From positions 1,178,001 through 1,242,000 of the forward strand of contig NC_016460.1 in NCBI RefSeq assembly GCF_000226115.1: a stretch of 64,000 nucleotides of DNA, given 5' to 3'. Below the pieces are notes generated by a model. That model had not been told where the DNA came from. It did no database searches and saw nothing but the letters and a program-made list of their open reading frames with translations. Positions 11,710 through 23,504 of the stretch are shown here, in pieces. A program made the translations under genes and the position numbers. The DNA is from Thermothielavioides terrestris NRRL 8126. Lineage: Eukaryota; Ascomycota; Sordariomycetes; Sordariales; Chaetomiaceae. How positions within the stretch are numbered: position 1 is the stretch's first letter; every line of letters begins with the position of its first letter.

Positions 11710-13440
11710 ATGCTAAGCGACAACAACCCTGCCTTGTCCTCCCCGCCCTTGGAGCCGCGCCCTCCATCTCGCCCTGAACCCGCCGGCGCATTCCAATCGC
11801 AGGTGTCTATCCCGGATTACGGATGCGCTTCCCCACGGCAACAGCTCGAGAAACGCGCATCAGCACCAGGCTCACCATCCCAGCCAGGCCAGAAGCGGCC
11901 GCAGCATGGCCTGAACCCGCCGCGGCCGTCGCTCTCACCGCTGTCTGAATACCACAGTGGCTTTGCCGATGAGGACCTCGGATCCACTTCCTGCTCCCCT
12001 TCTCCTTACAGCCTAGCCGAGCACCGCCGGCAGCACTCCTTTCCGAACTTGCTGCCGTTAGCTTTCAGGAATAGGACCCCGTCGCCAACGAGGAAGGCGC
12101 AACACACACGATCGCCCTCCGAGCAGATGCCCTATACCGGCGACGGGAGGAGCAACGGCAGGACGCCGGAGAGCCAGCGCGGAGGAGGAGGCCTGATCGG
12201 CTGGCTGAGCGGCAGCGCCGGGGCGGCGAACTCGCTGGGCCTGCACGCCGCGAACGGAGCCCCAAAGGTTGGCACAACGCCGGATACCACCCCCACAAGG
12301 GCCCTGCGAAGCGCCACCGGGGCCGGCAGTACGGCCTCGGACGCGGTAACACCCAGAAGCACCATGACCACTGCCTCCCGCTTTATGTCAGCCATATCCT
12401 CGCGCTTCAACCCCTCCACGCCCACCAGTCCAGCTTTGGCCGACGACTACGCCAACGACGAGTTCTACAACCTTAACATCGAAGCGGCCCTCTTCCCCCG
12501 GGGCTCTCCGCCCTCCGACCGGGACCCCTTCTCCCCGTCGGCGTTCAAAAACCTGCATATGAACGCCATCGGCCTGCTCACCAGGATGCAGGCCGCCTAC
12601 CGCGAGCAGGCCGCCGCCCTCCGCGACCTGCGGGCCGAGCGGTCCGCAAGGAAGGACGAGCTGGAGGAGGCCGAGACGCGCGCGCGGCACCTTAAGATGC
12701 AGCTCGAGGACATGGCGCGCAAGGCGCAGGAGCACCAGCGGGTGGTTCAGTCGCTCATGGAAGAGCTGGCGGCGGAGAGGAGGGCGCGCGAGGACGAGCG
12801 GCGCGCCGCTGTTGCTGCTAGCTCTCCGAACGGCGCCGTTGCGGCGGCGGCGGTACCGCCTTCGGAAGGCGCGTCGATGGTTTCGGAGGATCTCGGCGTG
12901 GACGAGGATCGCCGTCGGCGGAGGAGGGGGACTGGGCGAAGGAGGAGTCACAGGAATAGCTGGAAGAGTGGCGTGTCATGTGAGGAGGACGGCGACGACG
13001 ACAGCGAGGACGACGAGGATGAAAACGAGAGCGCCGAGAGCGAAAGCCTGTTTTCGCGCTGTCGGAGTCCCCCGCTGCCCGTCCCGCTCACGCCTGCTCA
13101 GACTACCGCATCCGAGGGGTCGGTGGCAGGCGTGATGAGCGGCGCGGGGACGCCCCACGCGAGGAATCCGGGCGGCGCTTCGGCACATGTGACGCCGAAG
13201 CAGAAGCCTGTCCAGCCGATGAGCGCGTTTCAGAAGATCCTCAAGGGCATCTCCGGAGAGCCGGCCGAGGGTGCAGGGGCGAAAAACGGGTGTCCCAATT
13301 GCCAGGGCCAGGACGCCAGTGTCGCGTGGGACACGGTTAGCCTGCTGAGGGACGAGAATCGGCATCTGAAAAAGAGGGTGGGAGAGCTCGAGGGCGCTGT
13401 GGAGGGCGCATTGGATCTGGTCAACGGGATCGGGCTATGA
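11710..13440 (+). CDS. Conserved fungal coiled-coil protein, function unknown
   Basis: A single exon of 576 residues. I recognise it only as a conserved Pezizomycotina protein; no role is known to me. The first third is Ser/Pro-rich and disordered, with repeated SP/TP sites. A conserved block at about 240-290 (motifs EFYNLNIEAALFP and DRDPFSPSAFKNL) leads into a long charged coiled coil at about 290-370. A basic stretch (RRRRRRGTGRRRSHR) follows at about 400-415, then an acidic run (GDDDSEDDEDENES). Near the C-terminus are a CPNC pair and a last short coil, RDENRHLKKRVGELEG. It is the first gene right of the heterochromatin block and converges on the NDUFB3 gene. The start is the first ATG of the frame. 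The coiled coil suggests a scaffold role, but that is inference. Confidence 0.85.
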   Translation: MLSDNNPALSSPPLEPRPPSRPEPAGAFQSQVSIPDYGCASPRQQLEKRASAPGSPSQPGQKRPQHGLNPPRPSLSPLSEYHSGFADEDLGSTSCSPSPYSLAEHRRQHSFPNLLPLAFRNRTPSPTRKAQHTRSPSEQMPYTGDGRSNGRTPESQRGGGGLIGWLSGSAGAANSLGLHAANGAPKVGTTPDTTPTRALRSATGAGSTASDAVTPRSTMTTASRFMSAISSRFNPSTPTSPALADDYANDEFYNLNIEAALFPRGSPPSDRDPFSPSAFKNLHMNAIGLLTRMQAAYREQAAALRDLRAERSARKDELEEAETRARHLKMQLEDMARKAQEHQRVVQSLMEELAAERRAREDERRAAVAASSPNGAVAAAAVPPSEGASMVSEDLGVDEDRRRRRRGTGRRRSHRNSWKSGVSCEEDGDDDSEDDEDENESAESESLFSRCRSPPLPVPLTPAQTTASEGSVAGVMSGAGTPHARNPGGASAHVTPKQKPVQPMSAFQKILKGISGEPAEGAGAKNGCPNCQGQDASVAWDTVSLLRDENRHLKKRVGELEGAVEGALDLVNGIGL

Positions 13441-14102
13441 TGTATTGCCCAGGCTGGTCTGGCGCTGCTCTTAAAGGTCTCCGGCGTTCGAGTTGCGGTT
13501 GTTTACTTTGTCTGGATTCTGTGCATTGGCTTGGGGTGTTGGCATGCGTCGCCGTTTGGTATATATAGACTGGCGCCTTCTCATTGGGATAACGGAGACT
13601 GACACGATCGGCTGAGAGCATTTAAAACAAATAACCTTTATGCTTCCTTTGTTAAATTCGGCTAGAGAGCGAGTTCGTTGTTGGCCTCCTGTTGATCTCG
13701 AGCCTGGTTCTCCCTCGTCAGTTCAGTCAAGTCAAACAACGATCATTGCGTCTCTAGTCAAGGAGAGAGTTGCCTCGAAATGTACAATAGATTGCATGCT
13801 ATGCGTGGAGCGCACGCATTTTTCACGGATCTAGCGCTGTTCCCTCTTCTGGGGGATATCAACGGCCCGCCGACTTCTCGTCCACCCCTGCTCGCCCATC
13901 CTTTCCATATACACAGCCCGTCCATCCGCCCCATCGCCGCCGCCCTCGTCACATGCCGTACTTCCCCCTTCTTCATTCTCCTTCCCTCCCCTCCCGCTTC
14001 CCATCCAAACCCATCCGAACCGCAACTCGGTCCCCGGCAATGCCAATTCCACTCACTCACACCGCCGTAGCACGCCCCAACCTGGCCCGGCCCGGTACTC
14101 GC
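13441..14102. other. Convergent 3' intergenic region
   Basis: Lies between the 3' ends of the coiled-coil gene (+) and NDUFB3 (-). It presumably holds both 3' UTRs. The CT-rich stretch near 13,960-14,030 gives spurious open frames on both strands; none resembles a protein. Confidence 0.6.
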
Positions 14103-14585
14103 TCAGTGGTGCTGCTCCTTCCCGCCCTCGCTGCTGCCATGGTGGTGGTGGTGCTCGTCCTGCAAGAAGAAGTGCTCGTACAGGCAGTAGCCCGCGAAGG
14201 CGACGGAGGCGATGCCGAAGCCCGGCAGCGCGTTCCGGAACCGGTTCCACCGGCTGAAGCGGCCCGTGTAGCGCCACGCTTCGCTGTTGTGTCGTTCGTT
14301 GGTTAGTTAGTAAGTTCACCCTGCGCGTCAGGGAAGAGAGAGAGAGTGTGTGTGTTTTCGTGGAAAGGAAAGGGTAATAGGTCACGCACTTCCTCTCCCA
14401 CGGATCGTAGCGCGGGGTGGCGGTCGCGGCGAGGAACTTGCGCATCTCGAAGCCCGTGATGTTGGGCTTCGGATCGCTGCCGTTGTAGCGGAGTATTCTA
14501 GCCGGGGAGGAGAGCGGGTTAGTTAGAGATTGGCGGATGGATTGGAGAGCAATTGGAACGTTGCTTCTTACCTGGAGGGCTGCAT
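14103..14585 (-). CDS. NADH:ubiquinone oxidoreductase (complex I) B12 subunit, NDUFB3 family
   Basis: Three exons on the minus strand: 14572-14585, 14390-14497 and 14103-14283, joined by GT/AG introns. They sum to 303 nt, a 100-residue protein. The N-terminal MQPSRILRYNGSDPKPNITGF leads to the family core DPWERNEAWRY at about 50-60. This is followed by FSRWNRFRNALPGFG and one membrane helix (IASVAFAGYCLYEHFFL). The tail is short, polar and His-rich (DEHHHHHG). NDUFB3 is a single-helix accessory subunit in the membrane arm of mitochondrial complex I, and this length matches the family. The first coding exon is only 14 nt, so the gene is easily missed by open-frame scans. It is divergent from CAF1, sharing about 650 bp of upstream DNA. 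Confidence 0.88.
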
Positions 14586-15240
14586 GATGGCGCTGGCAAT
14601 GGCTCGTCGTTCGGGCGCGCTCAGCAAGTGCGAGAACGCAAGTGACGGAGAGACGTCCGCATGCAGCCTGTGGATTGGTGGTTTGGAGCTGCCGTCTGGG
14701 CAGATGCCAAGACCAACCCGCTTAGTCATCTGAACTTACTCTCAAGGCTGCTGGCGGCGGAGTGTGCGGAGTGGCTCGTGCGTTTTGCGGGCTGTGCCTC
14801 CTGCTCTGTTCCAGCTCCAGATGTGCTGTTCGGGGTATGAACAACCTGCCGCCGCCTTCCATTTCAGCCCCCCCGCGAATTTGATCAGTGCTGCCAGAAC
14901 CGAGATCCCCCCACGGCAATTGACACTCGATCCTCTGGCGACCTGATATTCAGCAATCACCATTGCCTAACATCCTTTCTAGATTTATGCGCGACGCCCG
15001 AATCCAACCACAGAGGCCCGACCGCAACACCACAAGCCCTCACCCCTCATACCTGACACGGTCCGGTGCTCGCGACTCGTCCAGCGTCGCCCGCCATCTG
15101 CTTTCTTCCCACGAAAACTCCTCCGAGGAGGGCCGGGAATGGTCCCTTCAAGACGCAGGTCGGACACGGCTCTTGGGACACCGCCTGCACGATAGGTTAG
15201 AAGTCGCGGCCACCGAGACTACGGGCGCCGCCTCCACGCG
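14586..15240. promoter_or_regulatory. Divergent promoter region, NDUFB3 and CAF1
   Basis: 655 bp between two divergent start codons. It contains several out-of-frame short open frames and no convincing extra exon. No specific element can be assigned. Confidence 0.45.
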
Positions 15241-17036
15241 ATGCCTCCGCCGCTCAACCGGTTCCCCAGCGGGCCGAACACCCTCTCGGCCTACCACCAG
15301 CAATTTCCCGCCCATGCCCAGCACGCGACCAGCCATCCGCCGCCCCTCGGTGGCACTGCCGCCTACCTCAACGCCCAGGTCGGCCAGGTGAACCCCTACG
15401 CGACGAACAGCAACCTATTAGGCCTGGCGGGGGGGATCAACGCCGGGGCTGGGGCTGGGGCTGGTGCCGGTGCCGGTGTCGGTGCCGGCTTCGGCGTCGG
15501 CGTCGGCGCCGACTCCGGGCTGGCGAGCCATGCCGCGCGCATGGGCTTCGCGCACGCGAGCAGCCTGCAGCAGCAGCAACAATCTCAGCAACAAGCCCTC
15601 CAGCAACAGCAACAATCACAACACGCTCAGCATGTCCCGCCGGTCCAACATCCGCAGCATGCGCAGCAGCAGGGACACGGGCTGGCGGAACACGCGACAC
15701 GAGCAGCCCAGAAGGGACGGATAAGGGAAGTGTGGAAGCACAACCTGCACGAGGAAATGGCGAACCTGCGAGACCTGGTCGACAGGTATCCGTACATTGC
15801 TATGGTGGGTCGCGGGATCTTTTCTTTTTCCCTTCAGGGGATTGTGAACAGGCGAGTTCGGGCGGGAGATGTCGGGCTGACACGATGATGCCCCGACAGG
15901 ATACCGAGTTTCCAGGCGTCGTGGCGAGGCCGATGGGAGGCTTCCGTGGTAAGAGCGACTACCACTATCAATGTCTCCGGACAAACGTGGATCTGTTGAA
16001 AGTCATACAAATCGGCATCGCCCTCTTCAACGAGGACGGCGAGCAGCCGCCCGCCCGCCCGAGCTCGACCGACTCGGCCGACCTGCGGCGGACAGGCAGC
16101 CAGGCACCGCTGCCCTACGCGTGGCAGTTCAACTTCAAGTTCTCGCTTAAGGACGACATGTACAACCAGACGTCGATCGAGTCGCTGCAGCAAGCGGGCA
16201 TCGACTTCGCGCTGCTGGAGCGGGACGGCATCGACCCGCACGAGTTCGCCTCGCTGCTGATCCCCTCGGGCCTGGTGTGCTTCGAGAACGTGCGCTGGCT
16301 GAGCTTCCACGGCGGGTACGACTTTGGCTACCTGACCAAGCTGCTGATATGCCGGCCGCTGCCGTGCGACGAGGTCGAGTTCGACCAGATCATGAAACTA
16401 TACTTTCCCTCGACGTATGACGTTAAGCACCTCATGAAGCACGCCATCAAGCTGCTCAACAGCGGCATGCTCACCCCGAGCGACCCGAGCGCGACCGAGA
16501 TCCTGCAGAAGTTCGAGCAGAAGTCCGGCCTGGAGCACATCGCCGAGACGCTCAAGCTGAAGCGCGTCGGCAGCGCCCACCAGGCCGGCTCCGACAGCCT
16601 GCTGACCGGCCGCGTCTTCTTCGAGCTGCGCAAGCGCATCTTCAACGGCGAGATCTCCGACGACCACCTCGGTAAGGTCTGGGGTCTCGGCTTCCCCGAC
16701 TTCTCCGTTGGCGGCGCCGGCATCACCGTCGGGCCCCTCGGCGGCAGCGCAGCATCCGCGCAGCAGCAGCAGCACCAGCAGCACCAACAGCAGCAGCAGG
16801 TGGAGAACACCCCGCCGGGCCACAACCACCACCACCCCAACGGCGGCGGCGCTGCTGCCCTGCAGAACGGCACCCCGAGCACGCCCAACACCGGTAGCGT
16901 CGGTTTGGTCGGCACGCCGGCCGCCTCGTCCCACAACACCAACGGCTCCTCCGTGGGCGGCGGCATGGGGCCGATGACGCCCGGCGGCGGCGGCGGCGTC
17001 TTTGGCGCGTTTGCGTATGCCGGCACGGCGCGGTAG
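15241..17036 (+). CDS. CAF1: CCR4-NOT deadenylase subunit CAF1/POP2
   Basis: Exons 15241-15804 and 15900-17036 encode 566 residues. CAF1 is a DEDD-family 3'-5' exonuclease that shortens mRNA poly(A) tails within the cytoplasmic CCR4-NOT complex. The nuclease domain spans about 170-435. Catalytic candidates are D189 and E191 (DTEFPG, at the start of exon 2), D319 (GGYDFGYL), H395 and D400 (HQAGSDSLLTG). The segment just upstream, REVWKHNLHEEM, is typical of the family. The N-terminal extension carries a Gly/Ala repeat (about 67-98) and Gln tracts (about 105-145). The C-terminal tail has Gln, His and Gly tracts. Both tails are longer than in yeast or animal CAF1 cores but usual for filamentous fungi. 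The splice joins AM to DTEF in phase 0. Confidence 0.96.
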
Positions 17037-18111
17037 ATTCGGACTGACTGACGGAGAAGCCTAGCCGGTGTGGTGGTGTTACAGGCAATTTGGATTGCAT
17101 GGGACGGGAAAGTATAAAACATGTAGCACCCTTTGTTTTCGAGAGCGGCGGGGTGCTATAAAGCTGAGTTGTATGTCTCTCTCGGTCGGACGGACGGACA
17201 GGGGCAACGCGAGCGTTCGGACTTAGCTGGCGGGTGGACGGGCGGGACAGGCCGCGGGCAAGGTCGGTATTGCAGGGCAAACAAACGGTGCTGGTTTTTC
17301 TCTTTTTTTGGTCCTCTTTTTCTTTCTTGGTATCTTAGGTATTGTCGTTATTGTGTCTTTACACAAAAATCAACACGCTGTGTCTCTCACTTCTTTCTCA
17401 CTCTCACACACTCTCTGGCGCTCTCGTGTTGGTGCTGCAAATGTTCGTCCATCTAACAAGGCTGAGAGAAAGGTTTCAAAGGGCAGCGATGATACCCCGG
17501 AATGGCATCCATCCATACATATATCAACCGATTCGGTTTCGGCTCGACATGCGACGCGTGGCCAGCGACAGAGACTGCGAATGATGCGGCTGTAGTTATC
17601 CCCTGCTGTTGCTACGGGTGGTTGTGCTTAAGTGCGTTCTTTCCTGATGGTTTTCTTGAACCCGATGTGAGGGTCGGAGGACTATGAAACCCCAGAAGTA
17701 CATCACTTAATCCGTACACACTTTCCCGCCTTGATGGCGAGTGGCAAGCTGCGCTTATATTCTGCGTAAACACCAACCTAATGGCCCTATTTACCTAGGT
17801 ATCTCCGCTGTAGGCTGAAAAGCGCAGGTGAAACCCAGCCCCCTTAACTATAGCGTATGTCCTACGCACCATGCCAGCCCAAGCCGTTCAATACCATTTC
17901 CCACCCAATCCAGTCCAGAGTCCGATGCAAATACCGCTTGTTAAAAGGAAAAAATCAATCACATAACCCCGCCAGTCCATCCCAGCCCAATGAATGTCCC
18001 CAAAAACGCCGCATGATGCCATAATCAAACCACATTCCCTCACAATCCTGCCCACCCCTCCTTCTTCCCCCTCTCTCCGCTTCCCTTCCCTTCCCATCCC
18101 TCCGCCATCCC
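17037..18111. other. Convergent 3' intergenic region
   Basis: 1.07 kb between the 3' ends of CAF1 (+) and FYV10 (-). It contains T-rich and CT-rich stretches (about 17,290-17,420), consistent with UTRs. No gene is supported. Confidence 0.6.
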
Positions 18112-19532
18112 TTACGTGGCATACACCTTGCGCAGTTCGCTCGCCGGGTACACCTCGCCGGTGACCAGGTCCTTGACCTGGCCCGGCGGCAGGCCCGACT
18201 TGGCCGCGTACTCGTCCAGGCGCGCCCGGCCGTAGACGCGGCCGTTGGGCAGCAGCACCAGGTCGTGGTCGAGCAGGCGGCTCTTGCTGTGGTGGGCGTA
18301 GCGCACGTTGCGGGCCAGCGCGTTGAGCTCGGTCGAGCAGATGGGGCAGACGCGCGTGGTCAGGGAGGCGGTGCCGTGGTGGTGAGGGGGGTGGCGTTGC
18401 GGTGCTGAGGAGGAGGAGGAGGAAGAGGAGGCGGCGGCGGTGTTGTTGTCGTTGGTGGTGGTGGTGCTGCTGGTGCCGTCTGCGGGTTGGTCGGCTCCTT
18501 GTGACTGCGTGCTGTGGCACGCGGGCGTTTTGAGGGCTGAGAGGCCCGACGAGAGGGCGATGTGCAGGAGGGGAGTCATGGGGAGGTTTAGAAGCTTCAG
18601 GTAGGCTTCGACGAACGCGTCTGCGAGTGTCTCCCAGCGGGAGGAGCTGTAGAGGGACGCATACGGCTCGAGGTGCGTATTGGGCTGGCAGGCTAGCAAG
18701 CCGGCCATGAAGCTTACCTCGACGGGATAGGTATCGCTGTAGGGGATGATGTGCTTTTTCGCGTGGTTGATGGCCTCGAGCATCTGGGAGTGTACACCGG
18801 TGCGCATCATCTCGATGTATTGCTGGCAACGAAGCAGGAACTCCAGGTTGGACTGCATCTTGCGAAGCTCTTTCTTGTTCTCGGCGCACCAGGCCAGGGC
18901 CTCCTGCACGCTGCCGCGCTCAAGCGAGGTGCGGATCCTGCTCATCGTCGCAAAGGTATCAATATCGACCAGATCCTGCATCTCCCGGGCGTCGGCCAGC
19001 GCCGCCGCCGACGAGCCGTAGCCGTGCCGGAGCATGTAGTCGACGAGAAGACGGTCGAGGCGCTGACGGGACCAGCCCTCGTACTTGACGTCGTCGACCG
19101 TGTTCAGCGAGGCAAGCTCGCGCATGTGGGCCACGCGGGCATCCATCTGGCGGTAGAGACGGTCCTCCTCGTCAGCGGCGACAGCCAACTTGCGCTTCAG
19201 CCCGCGCATCTTGGCCAGCATCTGATCGAGGTTCTTCACGACGTCTTCAGGCGAGACTTTGCCGTTGAGCGAGCCGTTGGCGGTTTCCTTGAGCAGGTCC
19301 TTTACCGAATTGGAGCCCTTGTCGAAGGGCAGGTGGAAAGAGCGGAAGTTCTGCCGGAGCAGCTCGTAGGGGAGACGCATGCATGACTGGTCCTGATATG
19401 CAGAAGGGATGCGGTTTAGGAAATGCGCGGCATCGCGGCGGTGGCAGAGGGTGGGAGACGGGGCCGATGACGTAGACTTACAAGAAGCAGGTGGTTGTCG
19501 TGGTTGATTTTGGCCGCCTCAAGGTCCGCCAT
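18112..19532 (-). CDS. FYV10: GID/CTLH ubiquitin-ligase subunit FYV10 (GID9, MAEA homologue)
   Basis: Exons 19482-19532 and 18112-19392 encode 443 residues. The first exon gives [17 protein letters not shown]; a phase-0 intron of 89 bp joins it to [12 protein letters not shown]. Order of parts: N-terminal coiled region (to about 115); LisH (about 125-157, [13 protein letters not shown]); CTLH (about 158-215, including [21 protein letters not shown]); CRA region; then a degenerate RING-Gid starting at C356 (CPIC) with conserved LPNGRVYG. In yeast, Gid9/Fyv10 pairs with Gid2 to ubiquitylate gluconeogenic enzymes when glucose returns; the same role is inferred here. A low-complexity Thr/Asn/Ser/His insert (about 310-350) separates CRA from RING and is unusual in length. 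Confidence 0.95.
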
Positions 19533-21318
19533 GATGGCGATGTGACACCTCCCAGCGGTGTCGTATCACTCTGGAAGTCGCAAATGCAGAGGCAGCGGTT
19601 TCTGTTACCCCGGCGGCCGTAGAGGCGGTCCCTGAGAAGCAATGTAAGATAGTTGATGCAGTTGCGCCGGTGGTGGTCGGCAGTCAGATTGGGCGAAACC
19701 GACTGGCTCGCTCGGGAACTATCAGGCAACTGCAGTCGGAGGTGGAGTGTACAGGACAGTCCAATAGAAGAGCAATCACGATAGCGGCACAATAGCCAAC
19801 CCTAACCCTCAAGCCTCTTGTAACCCCACTTCTTGCAGCTCCTCGCATTGCATCAACCAACATGGAAACTTGAGTTCCGGAAACCTGCTGTGTTCACCAG
19901 AGATAGGAAGTGAAAAGAGACGAAATACAGGCAGTTAGGTCGTGTCGACTGCGCGTCAAACGCTCCAATGCCTTGTGACATGGCGGGTCCAGAAGGTCAA
20001 ATCATGTGCCAGCCTGTCTCACAGTCTCCGTGTCAGGAGGGAGGGGTCGATGGGATGTGGGGCATCCAGTGCAACGACGGCCGCCCGAGTTGCGTCGTCA
20101 GGCATTTGATGCCGCGCAAGGGTCCGAAGATGGTGTGCAAGTGAGAGCGGGCAAGAACCTGGAATGCCGTCCATAAACTCGTGCTGGGTGACCGACAACC
20201 CTCGCAGCTACACCAGCCTTCACGAGGGTATCATTAGACAAACGCGTGTCATGTGTCATACTATTTACTTGAAATGGCAACCGAACGCTGATGGGTTCCT
20301 CTGGGAATCTGCTAAAATATTCCGTATTGTGCTGAGGGGGCAGGATGCGGGACTCACAGGATAACGTTAAAAGAGGCGCCTCCTGTGGGAGGAGCAAAGT
20401 TGCTGATCGTTTTTGCTTCTGCTGCACGCCTGCGAGCAAGCCCAGAAGAAGGTTGCGGCGAGGTGGCTGGTCCGTGCACCGACCAAGCCGGTCCCGCGAT
20501 CTGATTAACTAACCTCCCCCCCAGCCTCGCGCTCACATGATCTTCGCTCTCAGCATCTCTTCGACGACAACCATCAAAAGCAGCAGCAACTTGAGCGCAT
20601 CGACCTACCTGCCGAAAATAGGTACGTTTATAGTCTTACAGGCCTTGGGATTTTAATTAGATCGACACACGCCAACTTTCGCAGCATCCTTCTGCCTTGC
20701 CCGTGGATTTTGGCTGATTTTCGCAGCGCTCGTCACGTTTTCGGGCACGTTCTTCACATGACCTCGAGCTTAAGACAGTGGCAGCCCGGGCCCGGACCAC
20801 AAGAGAGTAAGGACTCCATCCTACCAGGCACCATCTTCTCTGTCGAGAGCGCGCGATGTCTACACGCATCCGATTTGCCGAACCCCCAACGCGGCGATGG
20901 CCGTCGGATGGATGATGTCCCCATTTACCTCCATTGAACGTGGCGATTGCGCTCGTTGCGTGGCGGCAAAGTCTCAAGTGAGAGAATGCGCTGCCAAAGC
21001 ATCGCTTTCATCATGCATGTCATGTCCTTGCCATCACGCACATGCTCTATCGAAGCAATCCATCAGATGCTCGATTGAAAAGTCACGCAGGCGGCGTGTG
21101 GAACACGCTTGCCGTGTTCCTTCCCTGTCGCCCATCGACGCGCTGCGCACCGTTTTTGCTGTGAGCAAGGTGCTGGTGACCAGGCCCAGCCGGCGTCGTG
21201 TGGAGACAGACGAACAACCGGACTATTCACTTTAGGCATCACCTTACAGCTTTGGATATATCGGCATTCAATCCAGAACTAACGACACCCTCCAGGATCA
21301 ACAAATTCACAGCCCGTC
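19533..21318. promoter_or_regulatory. Divergent intergenic region, FYV10 and CBF1
   Basis: 1.8 kb between divergent start codons. Several short open frames on both strands show no protein-like motif. It must contain both promoters; no binding site can be assigned with confidence. Confidence 0.45.
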
Positions 21319-22307
21319 ATGGCCGCGACCGTCGGTGTCGCACATCCTGATCTCCCCGAGGCCCCAACCTCTCCGGGGCAGAAGAGAAAACGCGCAAGCG
21401 GGTCTGGCTCACCAGATGCGCGCCGCAATAAACGAAGCGCACCGGCTGCAGCAATGTCCGTGCCGGAGTCCGATTCCCAGCCTTTCCTCGGGGACACGGT
21501 GAGCATCGCGCAGGCTGCCCACGAGCACGTAAACGTGGACGATTTCAGCGCACTCGCCCAGGCCACCGCTGCCGACCACAACGAGGCGCCCGACACCAAC
21601 AACGCCTCAAGCACTGCGGCTGCCGCCCTGAACATGTACCCGTCGCTGCATGTCCCACAGTCCACCGAGGAGGCATTTGCCAACCAGGCATCGTCAGAGA
21701 CCCACCATGAAGAGAGCAGTTTCAGCAACCATGCTGTGAGCCAGCCGCCTTCAGATGGCCTACCGCTGGGGCTGCCGCCTCCGCCGTCCACGCTTCCGCA
21801 CCCGGGCGCGAACGGGGCGCAACAAGAGCAGCGCTACAGCGCGCCCCCCAACGCCAAGCCTGCCGTTGGTTCGGAGGAATGGCACAAGATGCGCAAGGAT
21901 AACCACAAAGAAGGTAAGTAGTAGCCATCACACTGTTGGCCCTCGACCTCGCAGCATTCATTCTAACAAGGTTCCCAGTGGAACGTCGCCGCCGCGAGAC
22001 TATCAACGAGGGCATCAATGAGCTAGCTAAGATCGTGCCTGGATGCGAGAAGAACAAGGGCTCAATTCTCCAGCGAGCGGTCGCCTTCATCACACAGCTC
22101 AAGGAGAACGAGACCCAGAACATCGAGAAGTGGACGTTGGAGAAGCTGCTCACGGAGCAGGCCATCGCCGAACTCAGCCAGACCAACGACAAGCTCAAGC
22201 AGGAGTGCGATCGGCTCTACCGGGAACTCGAGGCGTGGAAGCAGCTGGCCCAAGACGCGGGTTTGCAGTTACCTCAGCCGAAGGAGGAGCCCGGGTCCAG
22301 CGGTTGA
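21319..22307 (+). CDS. CBF1: bHLH-zipper transcription factor CBF1 (centromere-binding protein 1)
   Basis: Exons 21319-21913 and 21979-22307 encode 307 residues. The intron splits the basic region, joining HKE to VERRRRE. The bHLH spans about 187-250: basic part KDNHKEVERRRRE, with the His-Glu-Arg pattern that reads CACGTG E-boxes, then helix-loop-helix through AVAFITQLKE. The leucine-zipper coil follows at about 252-300 and begins NIEKWTLEKLLTEQ, a very close match to the yeast Cbf1 wording. In yeast Cbf1 controls methionine and respiratory genes and binds centromere element CDEI; which of these roles applies here is unknown. The N-terminal 180 residues are disordered and rich in Ala, Ser and Pro. 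Confidence 0.95.
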
Positions 22308-23504
22308 GCAGCAGCCAGCCATGGTGTTCTTGCTCGCTTCCTCCACCGCGGCCATTGATCCGCTTGTTCTCTGCTCGCGGGACTGGGAGAGACTGCGCTG
22401 CGAGTTCGCACCTGAACTTGGCTTTGGCTCTTGGCCCCCGGAGGCATCGAGAGAGCCTTTGTTTTCTTGGGCAATGTTTGTTGAGGGTATACCCGGTGGC
22501 TTGGTGGTTTCCTCACACCGCGTTTTCCTATGGCTTTTTTTTCCCTTGTGTCGATAGGAATCATTGGCCTCTTTCCCCCTTTGAGCAGCTCGCACACGGC
22601 GCTCGCGAATCCGGCGGCTGCGTTCTAGCGTTGGCGTCTCTTGCACTGGCACGACGCAATACCGTTGGCCAGTTGCCTACAGTATTGTCGTCCCCCCTTC
22701 CTTTTCCTTCACCTCGGAGGCAGTTTTTACCCGGCCGCTACTTGCGTGGCCGCGAGGATCGACACTAACAGGTGGTGTCTGGCGTTGGGGTGGTTGGTTG
22801 TGATGGATTGGCCCGTGTTTCCGCGTTTTCGCATCGGGAATACCTAGGGCGGGACACCAGCAGGGGCGTTGCCTCACGGTCCCGTTGTTCAGGTACTTGT
22901 GGTTTTGCGCATATCTTGGAGCGATAATGGGATGATGATTCTCAGTCAATGCAAAGAGAGTACACAAACAGCTGTTGACCCCGCTCTCTCAGGGTGCAGG
23001 GAACCTCATCTGGGCTTCACCGCTCTCTCTCAATTCCCCCTGTCCCGTGGCGTCCTTCTGGAAGCATTGGGGGTGGGATGAGTGGCAACGCTGCATGTTA
23101 GTTTGTTTATTGAGGACACTGGCATCTGTTCATCAGGCTCTGCTCGTGGCGGAGAGGAGTACAGGAAGATGCACGGGTTATCGTCGGGCGTCCTTTCGGA
23201 GCGGGGCTGGAGAGATAAGCCGGGGGGTGGATCTCAGGGGTTGGACGTGGGTGGCAGTGGCCTGATTCCGGCCTCCGATCGCGGGCCCGGACTTGCTCCC
23301 TGGCGGCGGACGGAACTGATGATTAAGTGTGAGTGGTGCATCGGGCCCGGTCGGATGCGGATGCAGTTGGCTGGGCCCGTCGGGCTAGACTCAAGAAGAG
23401 CCGCGAAATTCACGCTGGTCAGAAAGACCCGGGCGAAGAGCGTGGCAGCTGACCGTTTTAGAAGGGTCCCGAACGGTTAGGATGCGCCACGCCCATTACT
23501 AGTG
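22308..23504. other. Intergenic region 3' of CBF1
   Basis: Presumed CBF1 3' UTR and spacer before the transposon at 23.5 kb. Open frames here overlap in several frames and lack motifs. No gene is supported. Confidence 0.5.
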
